Below, in pieces: positions 1 through 6,298 of a stretch of 8,622 nucleotides of DNA. The DNA comes from Sphingomonas sp. UBA4766 (GTDB lineage Bacteria; Pseudomonadota; Alphaproteobacteria; Sphingomonadales; Sphingomonadaceae): positions 1 to 8,622 of the forward strand of contig DHHS01000077.1 of assembly GCA_002403415.1 (NCBI GenBank). The letters run 5' to 3'. Position 1 is the first letter of the stretch. Each line of letters starts with the position of its first letter. The translations under genes and the position numbers were made by a program. The notes under the pieces were generated by a model. It searched no databases. It saw only the letters and a list, made by a program, of their open reading frames with translations, and was not told the origin of the DNA.

Positions 1-4
1 CGGC

Positions 5-2395
5 ATGCGCGGGATAATCTGGCAGCAAAGCTATCTCGGCCGCAAGTCCGCCGACTTCTATCGCGGGGCCGCGCGCGACAATTGGGAATATGATGTGCGC
101 GACGAGGCGGTGGTGCTTGGTCCTGACGGTGAGCCGATCATCATCTCGAACATGGGCGACGACTGGGTCGAGATCGGCGTGGGCTGGCAGGCGATGGAGG
201 ATGCCAGCACGCGGAAGAACGCGAAGATCCAGATTCGCGCGATCGCGCCGTTCGACGCCGACATGAGCCTTGAAGAAATGACCTACGCGCTCGAGCATTT
301 CTGCAAGACGGTGTTGGAGCCGTTGGGGTTGCCTTATTCGGCGGTGATCCACCGGCCATCGGCTGACGGTGACCAGCGTAATTTCCATCCGCATCTCAGC
401 TTTTCACTCCGCCCGATGCGCCGCGTCGCCCCCTATACCTATGAGATTGCCGACGAAGTGCGTGGCGAGCTCGACGGCAAGGACGGTGTTCAGATGCTCC
501 GACATCTCTGGGCGCACTCGATGACTGCGGCGGCCGAACGAGCCGGAAGCAACCGCGCCTATACCGGCCTCGGCTATGGCGCGCGCGGGCTCGACCTGGA
601 AGCGGGCGAACATCTGGGCGAGGGCCGTTCGGCCATTCTCAGGCGCGGTGAAACCGTCTGGGCAGACAAACGCAACCGGATCAAAAATGCCCGCAACGCC
701 GCTCGCCGCGCGATCCGCGATGCCGATCGCAAGATCGAGGCGCTAACGAAACTTCGCGACGCCGTGGTCGCGCAGATGTCGCGCAAGGCCGAGGACATCT
801 CTCCGCCCAAGGTCTTGGTGGCCTCAGCGATGCCTCAGCGCGCGGCGAAATTGACATCAGCGGCGTCCCGACCGTCGCGGTTGCCCGAAGCCATGACACT
901 ATCAAGATTTCCTACGCCGCCCGGACGACGGCAGGCGGCGACCGGCGATATCGGTCATGCGCGATCGTTCCTGCCGACGATGCCTCGCGCTACGGTCCAA
1001 CCGCCCCTGAAAGTCAGTGGACCCGCCGCGGATCATCCGCCGCGCTGGCTAGAGGCGGCGGGTATCGTGCCTCCGGCGCCGCCGCTGCGCGTCGCGTTGC
1101 CAACGCCATCGTTGCCGCGCCGCCTTGTTGCGGCAAAGGGTGCGAACGAGGCGATGCCGAGGCTCGAAGCCGCCGGGCAAGCCGTCAGCATTAGCGCAGG
1201 CAGCGGCAAAGGACTTTCGGTAGCCGAGCCGGTGGGGCCCGTCGCAACGCCATTGAGCGCCGCAAAATCGATCGAGCCGCCGAAGATACTGGCCCGGTCC
1301 AAAGCCGTGGGCGCGACGCTGCCCAACGATATTGTCGTTGCCCTGCTGCACGCACTGGCGCAAGCGCGCCGCCGTCGCGCCGAGCGCCGCCGGGCGGCGC
1401 GATGGCGCGATACGAGAAGGCGCGATGAGCCAATTCCGACGCTTGCCGATATCCCAACGCGCGAACAGTTCGAAGCGCAGCCCCGGGTCAATCTGTTTGC
1501 GATCCCGCCGGCCGACCGGCCCGTTGCCGATCCTGCGGCCGACGAACGCCGACAAGCCGACGAGAGGCTGATCGCGCGCATTTTGAAGGCTGACGTTTAT
1601 ATCGCGGATATGACGGATGATGCGCTGTCGGTGCATTGGACCGTGACCGAGAAGCTCGGCATCGACGACGCCTGGATGCAACAGTCGCATGTCCAGCGCG
1701 CCTTTTCAGACATTCGCCGGAACCAGCAGCGTGTTATCGCTGCTCTCCGGAACGAAGCGGTGGCACGACCGCTGGAGTTCAGCGCCATATCGATGCGCTT
1801 CTGGCCCGCCGACCTCGACCCGGCGGGCAAGGCCCGTCTCGACCGTTGGGCCACTGACGACGGGTTTATGCGCGACGTTTCAGCGATCCGGGCCGCAATT
1901 GGCGCGGCGCATAGCGCCGAGAAAAGGGCCAAGGCGAGCACCGCAAACCGCGTGCGAACACAACAAATCGGCGTGCAGGAAGGCGCAACGGGCGGTCCCG
2001 CCACCGGATCGACGACGCATCAACGCAAACGATCGGTTGGCGATAGTATGCTCGAGGGCGTTCGCATTCGCGCGTTTTTGGCAAACTCAGGGCGCCCCAC
2101 CAAATCACTCCTGATGTTGATCCGGTACGCGGGGGAGCATCCGAATCATGTCGGCGGCGTGAGCGGCGATGCGATGGAAGCGAATGACAGCGCCCCCGTC
2201 GCCATTCGGACGCTGGTCGAGGGATGGTGCCACGACGCTCGTGTCAAATCGCTCGTCGCCATGACGGTCAAGGCCAGTCGCCACGCTGACCGACCGGTCT
2301 GGCCGTCCGACATCGCATCGGACATCCGCGCAACCGTTGCGGATAATCCGTGGCCGTCCTGGTCGCCGCATGACGTGGGTCTCTCGCGATCATGA
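5..2395 (+). CDS. MobA/MobL-family relaxase with long C-terminal extension, probably 5'-partial
   Basis: This is a relaxase of the MobA/MobL family, the enzymes that nick DNA at the transfer origin and stay bound to the strand during conjugative mobilization. The histidine metal-binding motif is clear: H116 and then NFHPH with H128 and H130. It is followed by the family's end-of-domain pattern around residues 200-225 (EHLGEG, then RRGETVWADKRNR). The segment WQAMEDASTRKNAKIQIRAI at 61-80 also fits the family. Residues 225-260 look like a charged helix. Residues 265-440 are Pro/Ala-rich and probably a flexible linker. Residues 453-475 form a very Arg-rich patch. The remaining 300 residues I do not recognise. 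The first ATG lies 4 bases from the window edge and no conventional N-terminal catalytic tyrosine segment is seen before residue 20. I therefore think the true start is upstream and the gene is cut. The family call is firm; the exact start and the C-terminal role are not. Confidence 0.85.
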   Translation: MRGIIWQQSYLGRKSADFYRGAARDNWEYDVRDEAVVLGPDGEPIIISNMGDDWVEIGVGWQAMEDASTRKNAKIQIRAIAPFDADMSLEEMTYALEHFCKTVLEPLGLPYSAVIHRPSADGDQRNFHPHLSFSLRPMRRVAPYTYEIADEVRGELDGKDGVQMLRHLWAHSMTAAAERAGSNRAYTGLGYGARGLDLEAGEHLGEGRSAILRRGETVWADKRNRIKNARNAARRAIRDADRKIEALTKLRDAVVAQMSRKAEDISPPKVLVASAMPQRAAKLTSAASRPSRLPEAMTLSRFPTPPGRRQAATGDIGHARSFLPTMPRATVQPPLKVSGPAADHPPRWLEAAGIVPPAPPLRVALPTPSLPRRLVAAKGANEAMPRLEAAGQAVSISAGSGKGLSVAEPVGPVATPLSAAKSIEPPKILARSKAVGATLPNDIVVALLHALAQARRRRAERRRAARWRDTRRRDEPIPTLADIPTREQFEAQPRVNLFAIPPADRPVADPAADERRQADERLIARILKADVYIADMTDDALSVHWTVTEKLGIDDAWMQQSHVQRAFSDIRRNQQRVIAALRNEAVARPLEFSAISMRFWPADLDPAGKARLDRWATDDGFMRDVSAIRAAIGAAHSAEKRAKASTANRVRTQQIGVQEGATGGPATGSTTHQRKRSVGDSMLEGVRIRAFLANSGRPTKSLLMLIRYAGEHPNHVGGVSGDAMEANDSAPVAIRTLVEGWCHDARVKSLVAMTVKASRHADRPVWPSDIASDIRATVADNPWPSWSPHDVGLSRS

Positions 2396-2733
2396 GCGGC
2401 GCGGCGATCGACCGCACTGGGATGTGAGGAAGTACGAATTCTTCAGAAACGATGAGGACGAGCTGATTCAGAAAAGGAAAATAGCATGACCATACGCCTG
2501 CCGCCCATTCCGCCGCGAACCGACCTGTCTTGGATCAGCCGTGGAAAAGCCCAGCCGCCGCAGCGGAGGGCAAGCTGCGCTGGCGCGCGCAAATGCGGGA
2601 TGGAGAAGGGAAATAGTGATCGGAAGGGGAGTTGGAAAAATTGGAAGCGCCTGGCGGGCGCAGCTGGTTTTGAACTTTTCTTTCGATCCGTGCGTGCACC
2701 GGCACGCGCGTTCTCGATCGACGGACTTTGCCA
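2396..2733. other. Intergenic region between relaxase and exonuclease
   Basis: This 338-bp gap separates the relaxase from the four-gene cluster. It holds an ATG at 2486 with a good Shine-Dalgarno (AGGA at 2475-2478). That ATG opens a frame of 108 codons ending at 2812 inside the exonuclease gene. Its first 25-30 codons look gene-like (proline-rich, G/C at third positions), but the rest does not, so it may be a decayed gene start. A strong hairpin lies at 2689-2710. No sigma-70 promoter with good spacing was found. Confidence 0.5.
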
Positions 2734-2812
2734 ATGCGCTCTTTCTACCCAAAACGCCCCAGCGACGAGCATCCGGGCGACCATGTCGTCACGTTCGATA
2801 TTGAATCGATAG
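2486..2812 (+). CDS. Doubtful small ORF or remnant
   Basis: An ATG preceded at 7 nt by AGGA begins a 108-residue frame starting MTIRLPPIPPRTDLSW. I recognise no family. Third-position G/C is high for about 28 codons and then falls. The end overlaps the exonuclease gene by about 79 nt in another frame. It could be a gene start whose body has decayed, or chance. Confidence 0.2.
   Translation: MTIRLPPIPPRTDLSWISRGKAQPPQRRASCAGARKCGMEKGNSDRKGSWKNWKRLAGAAGFELFFRSVRAPARAFSIDGLCQCALSTQNAPATSIRATMSSRSILNR
2689..2710 (+). repeat. Stem-loop upstream of the exonuclease gene
   Basis: An inverted repeat with a 9-bp stem (one G-T pair) and a 4-nt loop ACCG; the inner 6 bp GCGTGC/GCACGC are perfect. It ends 23 nt before the exonuclease ATG. 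No T-run follows, so it is not a standard intrinsic terminator. In the mRNA it would sit just before the ribosome-binding region. Confidence 0.45.
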
Positions 2813-3570
2813 TTGACGAAGAACCCGATGACGGCAGCTTTCCGAAATGGCCGCTGCACCGCCCGGTTGTCGCCAGCTTTCTCACCGCATCGCTGCGCGA
2901 GGGAAGCTATTGTTTCGCGATGACGAGCATCGTCTGTGAGCCTGGCGGCGAAAGCGACTTTTACGCGGCCGTCGATGCACAGTTGCCGACGGGCGCCACA
3001 AGCGTTGGGTTCAATACACGCGGCTATGACCTGCCGGTGCTGCAGCTGGGTGCGATCGCCGAGCGGCGGTTCGATCTCGCCGGGCTGTCGCATCATGCCC
3101 GGGCGCACCGGTTCGGCAATGTCCACTGCGACCTCGCCGAAATGTATTCGCTCTCCGGTGGCACCAAGCGCCCAAGCCTGTCGGAAATCTGCGACCGACT
3201 CGGCGTCCCGGTTAAGACAAGCGTGCACGGGGCCGATGTCGGTACATTGTGGCGGACAGGCGATGTCGCGGCGATCACGCGCTACTGCGAGGAAGATGTC
3301 GCCGCCACCTATTGCGCTTGGCTCGCCTGGCACGGGTGGCGGCACGGCGATGATGGGCTGATCGCTAGGCCGCTCGCTGCATTCGCAAGCTGGATCGAGC
3401 GATCGCCCGAGCACGCACACCTTATGCCGTTTGCGACCTCGCCGCTCGCGGTATGGGCGCGTCCGCGCGCTCTGGCGCTGCGCGTCGCGGCTACACTCAA
3501 GGCCGCCGAGCGGCGCGCGCAGCAGGCCGCTGACGAGCGGGCATTCAGCGGCGACCCAGCCGGGTTCTGA
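2734..3570 (+). CDS. DEDDy 3'-5' exonuclease, PolB-exonuclease-like
   Basis: Predicted metal-dependent 3'-5' exonuclease of the DnaQ/RNase H-like fold, closest to the 'predicted 3'-5' exonuclease related to PolB' group. Counted from the ATG at 2734 (278 residues), all motifs are present. Exo I is FDIES (D22, E24), Exo II is GFNTRGYD (N94, D99), and Exo III is YCEED (Y184, D188), the tyrosine marking the DEDDy type. The last 75 residues form an Arg/Ala-rich tail outside the nuclease core. A TTG at 2728 could also start the frame, but the ATG two codons later is more likely. Neither has a strong Shine-Dalgarno. It is the first gene of the four-gene cluster and is followed after 99 nt by its own degenerate paralogue. 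There is no polymerase domain, so it probably trims or degrades DNA ends during transfer or acts on foreign DNA; that role is inferred. Confidence 0.85.
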   Translation: MRSFYPKRPSDEHPGDHVVTFDIESIVDEEPDDGSFPKWPLHRPVVASFLTASLREGSYCFAMTSIVCEPGGESDFYAAVDAQLPTGATSVGFNTRGYDLPVLQLGAIAERRFDLAGLSHHARAHRFGNVHCDLAEMYSLSGGTKRPSLSEICDRLGVPVKTSVHGADVGTLWRTGDVAAITRYCEEDVAATYCAWLAWHGWRHGDDGLIARPLAAFASWIERSPEHAHLMPFATSPLAVWARPRALALRVAATLKAAERRAQQAADERAFSGDPAGF

Positions 3571-3612
3571 CCCGGTCCTCCACAACCATCCACTTCCACA
3601 TGCCGCGCCTAC

Positions 3613-3637
3613 CGCTGCCGACATCCAGTCGGCGGTG
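3613..3637 (+). repeat. Stem-loop between the two exonuclease-fold genes
   Basis: A 10-bp stem (two G-T pairs; inner 6 bp GCCGAC/GTCGGC perfect) with loop ATCCA, starting 43 nt after the exonuclease stop and ending 33 nt before the next start. There is no T-run. It may stabilise or process the transcript between the two genes. Confidence 0.4.
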
Positions 3638-3658
3638 CGACGGCGCGCGTCCATCATC

Positions 3659-3662
3659 AGGA
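3659..3662 (+). promoter_or_regulatory. Ribosome-binding site that selects the ATG at 3670
   Basis: AGGA sits 7 nt before the ATG at 3670 but only 1 nt before the in-frame ATG at 3664. The downstream ATG is therefore preferred. Confidence 0.6.
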
Positions 3663-3669
3663 AATGATC

Positions 3670-4293
3670 ATGACCAAACCCTGTTCGTTCATCACCCTTG
3701 CCGTCGCCAGTGTCGGCATCGACACCAATCAGCACGGTACCCATGCCGCCGTCTCGCACCTTGCCGCCATCGCGGTGCTGGTCGCTGACCGCGATGGTGC
3801 CGGCAGCTGGAGCTTCAGCCTCAATCGTCGCGGCGTTGCCGCGGGCGAGGGCGAAGACACCTTGTTGCTCTGGTCGCTGAACATCTTGCCGACAACGGGC
3901 ACCGTGATTGGTTGGCAACTTGCCGATCGCATCGTCGCGCCCCTGCTCGATGCCGGCACGACCGGCGACCCCGAACTCGGTCGCGCCTTTCTCGACCGCC
4001 TGACCAGCCTCGTCAGCGCGCCAAGTGTGGATCTCGCCATCGCGCATGGTGGCGTAAGCGCGCCACCGCTCACAGAGGCCGCGGCGCGTCATGGCATCGA
4101 CGCACCGCCGACTGATCCCGCCGCCGTGGCCAGCGCTTGGGGGTTCGGCGAGCGTCGCTGGCTGCGGGACGTGGTGGCAGAGGAAGCGGTCGCGGTGTGG
4201 CGTCTGTGGCTTGCTGAAAGCAACGGCATGGCAGCCGAGGCGAGCGCAGCGTTCGAGGCCTGGGCGTCGGGCCTACGCCGCCCATCGGTCTGA
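3670..4293 (+). CDS. Catalytically degenerate paralogue of the neighbouring exonuclease
   Basis: A 207-residue protein that I would call hypothetical on its own, but it aligns with the gene before it. LPTTGTVIGWQ (74-83 and around) matches LPTGATSVGFN of the exonuclease. The run from PLTEAAARHGI (133-) to AEEAVAVWRLWLA (170-182) matches SLSEICDRLGV to CEEDVAATYCAWLA almost without gaps. The catalytic residues are gone: DIE of Exo I becomes GID (16-18), the Exo II aspartate position is I88, and in Exo III Tyr becomes V169 and Asp becomes A173. The fold is probably kept while activity is lost, as in a structural or regulatory partner. The start at 3670 is chosen by its Shine-Dalgarno. It is co-directional with its paralogue. 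The C-terminus is followed in the same frame, after TGA, by another 52 coding-like codons. The homology was judged by eye; a partner role is inference. Confidence 0.75.
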   Translation: MTKPCSFITLAVASVGIDTNQHGTHAAVSHLAAIAVLVADRDGAGSWSFSLNRRGVAAGEGEDTLLLWSLNILPTTGTVIGWQLADRIVAPLLDAGTTGDPELGRAFLDRLTSLVSAPSVDLAIAHGGVSAPPLTEAAARHGIDAPPTDPAAVASAWGFGERRWLRDVVAEEAVAVWRLWLAESNGMAAEASAAFEAWASGLRRPSV

Positions 4294-4452
4294 TCGTCAA
4301 GTGACCGTCGCTGGGATCAGAAGAGCCGTCGCTGGTGGAAGGAGCTTGCGACCGACGCGGTCGATGACAAGCGCGACTGGCTCTCTGGGCATGCCGCCTG
4401 CCCGAACCCGGTGACCCGCCAGATCACCTGGCACCAGCGCCACCGAGGCTGA
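4294..4452 (+). other. Coding-like stretch in frame after the stop of the pseudo-exonuclease
   Basis: After the TGA at 4291-4293 the same frame stays open for 52 codons to a TGA at 4450-4452. The codons have very high third-position G/C. The peptide is Trp/Arg-rich, with segments WDQKSRRWWKELATDAVDD and HAACPNPVTRQITWHQRHRG, and looks like real protein. A 10-bp direct repeat CCGTCGCTGG (4305-4314 and 4326-4335) is spaced 21 nt and encodes a repeated RRW. No ATG or TTG, and no well-placed GTG, opens this frame after the stop. It may be a C-terminal extension cut off by a nonsense mutation, a read-through product, or the remains of a small gene. I do not recognise the peptide. Confidence 0.5.
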
Positions 4453-4525
4453 TCTCCTCAAAAGCAGAACCGACCAAGCCCCGCGACCCGTAGCCATCGG
4501 GCACGGACAACTGCGTCTATCAACC

Positions 4526-4531
4526 AAGGAG
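4526..4531 (+). promoter_or_regulatory. Strong ribosome-binding site for the relaxase-like gene
   Basis: AAGGAG ends 7 nt before the ATG at 4539 and only 1 nt before an in-frame ATG at 4533. This marks 4539 as the start. Confidence 0.7.
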
Positions 4532-4538
4532 AATGATA

Positions 4539-5165
4539 ATGGATATCCTGTATTACACCCGCCCGTTCAATGTGCGCTATGTCGTGCGCGACCGCAGTGA
4601 CCGCTATACTCCCGAGCTGCTGCGCACGCATCGCACTGCCAAGGCCAATTGGCTTTACATCCACCGCCAGCACGGGATCGATGAGCTCGGCCCGGTTCCC
4701 GACTGGTCAACGCGCAACGATCTCGTCGATTATGGCCGTTGCGCGCCGTCGCGGGCGAGCGACCCCACGCTCGACGGCGTCGCCCTGTGGGAGCGCGCGG
4801 ATCGCCAGGCCACCGCGATCCGCCCCGACGAGCCCGCCTGCGCGCATGCGGTTGGCTCACTGCCGGCCGGGCAGGATCGTGCGACCTGGCGCAACCTGAT
4901 TGAGGGCTTTGCCGAGGATCATCTGGTGTCGCAGGGCATGGTAGTCGACTGGGCGATCCATCACCGCGGCCGGGATGGGGATCGGCCCGAGATCCTGCCG
5001 CACGTTCACCTGCTCATCACGACCCGAGTGTTCGATCCCGCGCATGCGGAGGTCGGGCGCATCCGCCAGAACTGGCTGCGCACCAAGAACGCGCGCAAGT
5101 CGCTCGCCGAGAAATGGTGGGTGCACACCGGGCTCTATCCGAGCGGCTACGCGGTCGCCGCCTGA
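4539..5165 (+). CDS. Short stand-alone MobA/MobL-like relaxase-domain protein
   Basis: A 208-residue protein with the layout of the N-terminal nuclease domain of MobA/MobL and TraA relaxases. ALWERADRQATAI followed by PACAHAVGSLPA (residues about 82-110) fits the 'ALWN...LP' segment. GMVVDWAIHH (133-142) and PHVHLLITTRVFD (154-166, with H155 and H157) form the metal-binding histidine motif. The end (RIRQNWLRTKNARKSLAEKWW) fits the region after it. The usual N-terminal motif with the catalytic tyrosine (AAYR-like) is not visible; HRTAKANWLYIHR lies roughly where it should be. There is no helicase or primase extension, unlike TraA or MobA. It may bind origin-like DNA or single strands without making the usual covalent link, or use another tyrosine. 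It sits in a run of same-strand genes, has an excellent Shine-Dalgarno, and is followed by a perfect 10-bp hairpin. Confidence 0.75.
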   Translation: MDILYYTRPFNVRYVVRDRSDRYTPELLRTHRTAKANWLYIHRQHGIDELGPVPDWSTRNDLVDYGRCAPSRASDPTLDGVALWERADRQATAIRPDEPACAHAVGSLPAGQDRATWRNLIEGFAEDHLVSQGMVVDWAIHHRGRDGDRPEILPHVHLLITTRVFDPAHAEVGRIRQNWLRTKNARKSLAEKWWVHTGLYPSGYAVAA

Positions 5166-5175
5166 GCGGCTGGAG

Positions 5176-5202
5176 GGCCGGATCGGCTAGGTCGATCCGG
5201 CC
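5176..5202 (+). repeat. Perfect 10-bp stem-loop after the relaxase-like gene
   Basis: GGCCGGATCG (5176-5185) and CGATCCGGCC (5193-5202) flank a 7-nt loop, starting 11 nt after the stop. The stem is GC-rich but no T-run follows. It could stall or protect the 3' end of the transcript, act as a weak terminator between this gene and the AAA+ gene, or be a protein-binding dyad. Confidence 0.6.
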
Positions 5203-5280
5203 GCTATCCGCGACCATCCACATCAAAGCGACCCCGCGCGTATACGCTGTCGCGGCAGGCGGCTCGCCCAATGCAATTGA

Positions 5281-5285
5281 AAGGA
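5281..5285 (+). promoter_or_regulatory. Ribosome-binding site for the AAA+ gene
   Basis: AAGGA lies 5 nt before the ATG at 5291. The open frame extends back to an ATG at 5114, but that one would overlap the preceding gene and has no comparable site. Confidence 0.65.
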
Positions 5286-5290
5286 CCGTG

Positions 5291-6298
5291 ATGTCCGATC
5301 CCTATGATATCCCCGAATATGAACGCGCGGCGATGGACCGTGTGGTCGAAGCGTTGAGGGCGCGGCGCATAGCGATACCGACGACTGAGCATATCACGGT
5401 GTGCCAGTCGATCGAGCCTGATACCCGCCAGTTCGATGGCGTTCTGCAGATTGCCGACCGCTTTACCGCGCTGACGCGCCCGCTGCCGCTGGCCGGGGCC
5501 GATGCGCTGAAAGCCCAAGCCAATGGCGAACTAGCGATCGTCGCGCGCTTGCGCACCGACATGCCCTGGCTTGGCGTGGCGATCGATCTGATCGACGATC
5601 AACTACGTACACAGCTATGGGTGGGGCGGCCGTGGATCGCGTTCCGACCGATGCTGCTGGTCGGGCCGCCGGGAGCGGGCAAGACCCATCTGGCGAGACT
5701 GCTCGCAACCCGCGCGGGCACGGGCCACGCGGTCTTCTCGATGGCGGGGATGTACGACGCCAGCTTGCTCACCGGCGCACCGCGCAGTTATACCAGTCCG
5801 TCGCCGTCGTTTCCGGCGGTCGCAATGTGTCAGACCCATACCGCCAATCCGATCCTTGTCGGCGACGAGCTCGACAAGGTGGCGACCGACCGCCGTATGG
5901 GCGATCCGCTGGCAGCCCTGCTGACGCTGATCGAGCCGGTTACCGCACGCGCCTATTACGACAAATGTCTGCTCGCCGAGTGCGACCTGTCGCATGCCTC
6001 TTGGTTGTTCACCGCGAATACGCTCGATCGCATCGGCACGCCGCTGCGCTCGCGGCTTGACATCGTCACGGTCGAAGGGCCGAGCGAGGCACATTTCGAC
6101 GCGCTGCTTGCCAGTCTGACGCGCGATCTGGCCAGCGCATGGCGGATATCACCGACCGAACTGCCGCATCTCGCGCGCGGCGCTGAGGATGTGTTGCGGA
6201 AGCGGTTCGCCAGATCGCGATCGGTGCGGGCGTTGAAGCGTGAGTTCCATGCCGCAATGGCAACGGGACTGGGGCATATGGTGAGAGCGCTGCATTGA
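5291..6298 (+). CDS. Lon-type AAA+ ATPase without protease domain
   Basis: A 335-residue AAA+ ATPase whose ATPase core resembles that of Lon. Walker A is GPPGAGKT (125-132). Walker B is ILVGDELDKV, with D192 and E193. It is followed by GDPLAALLTLIEP, which matches the Lon GDPASALLEVLDP stretch. Sensor 1 is LFTANTL (N243), candidate arginine fingers are R253/R255 in PLRSRLDIV, and a sensor-2-like SVRALKRE lies near 311-318. The first 110 residues are an unrecognised N-terminal region, and the protein ends soon after the AAA+ lid. There is no Lon substrate-binding domain and no Ser-Lys protease domain. Glycine in place of the usual hydrophobic residue just before the Walker B Asp is unusual. 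It probably uses ATP to remodel protein or protein-DNA complexes. Its place after the exonuclease and relaxase-like genes suggests a shared job, but that is inferred. The next gene converges from the other strand. Confidence 0.85.
   Translation: MSDPYDIPEYERAAMDRVVEALRARRIAIPTTEHITVCQSIEPDTRQFDGVLQIADRFTALTRPLPLAGADALKAQANGELAIVARLRTDMPWLGVAIDLIDDQLRTQLWVGRPWIAFRPMLLVGPPGAGKTHLARLLATRAGTGHAVFSMAGMYDASLLTGAPRSYTSPSPSFPAVAMCQTHTANPILVGDELDKVATDRRMGDPLAALLTLIEPVTARAYYDKCLLAECDLSHASWLFTANTLDRIGTPLRSRLDIVTVEGPSEAHFDALLASLTRDLASAWRISPTELPHLARGAEDVLRKRFARSRSVRALKREFHAAMATGLGHMVRALH

Noticed and set aside
1033..1690. Two - strand frames of 182 and 213 codons inside the relaxase gene
   Set aside because: Low-complexity Arg/Ala/Ser-rich translations opposite the Pro/Ala-rich linker of the relaxase; best explained as shadows of its codon use.
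2443..4092. A 549-codon open frame on the - strand
   Set aside because: It lies antisense to the exonuclease and part of its paralogue, which carry recognisable motifs. Its translation has no domain-like pattern, and long antisense frames are common in GC-rich genes.
4544..4551. TATCCTGT, matching the IncP-type nick consensus YATCCTGY
   Set aside because: It lies in the first codons of the relaxase-like gene with no flanking inverted repeat. The motif is short and recurs at 7396-7403, so chance is likely.
5114..5290. Longer N-terminus for the AAA+ protein from the ATG at 5114
   Set aside because: It would overlap the relaxase-like gene and run through the 5176-5202 hairpin, and it lacks a ribosome-binding site. 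The ATG at 5291 has AAGGA at good spacing.
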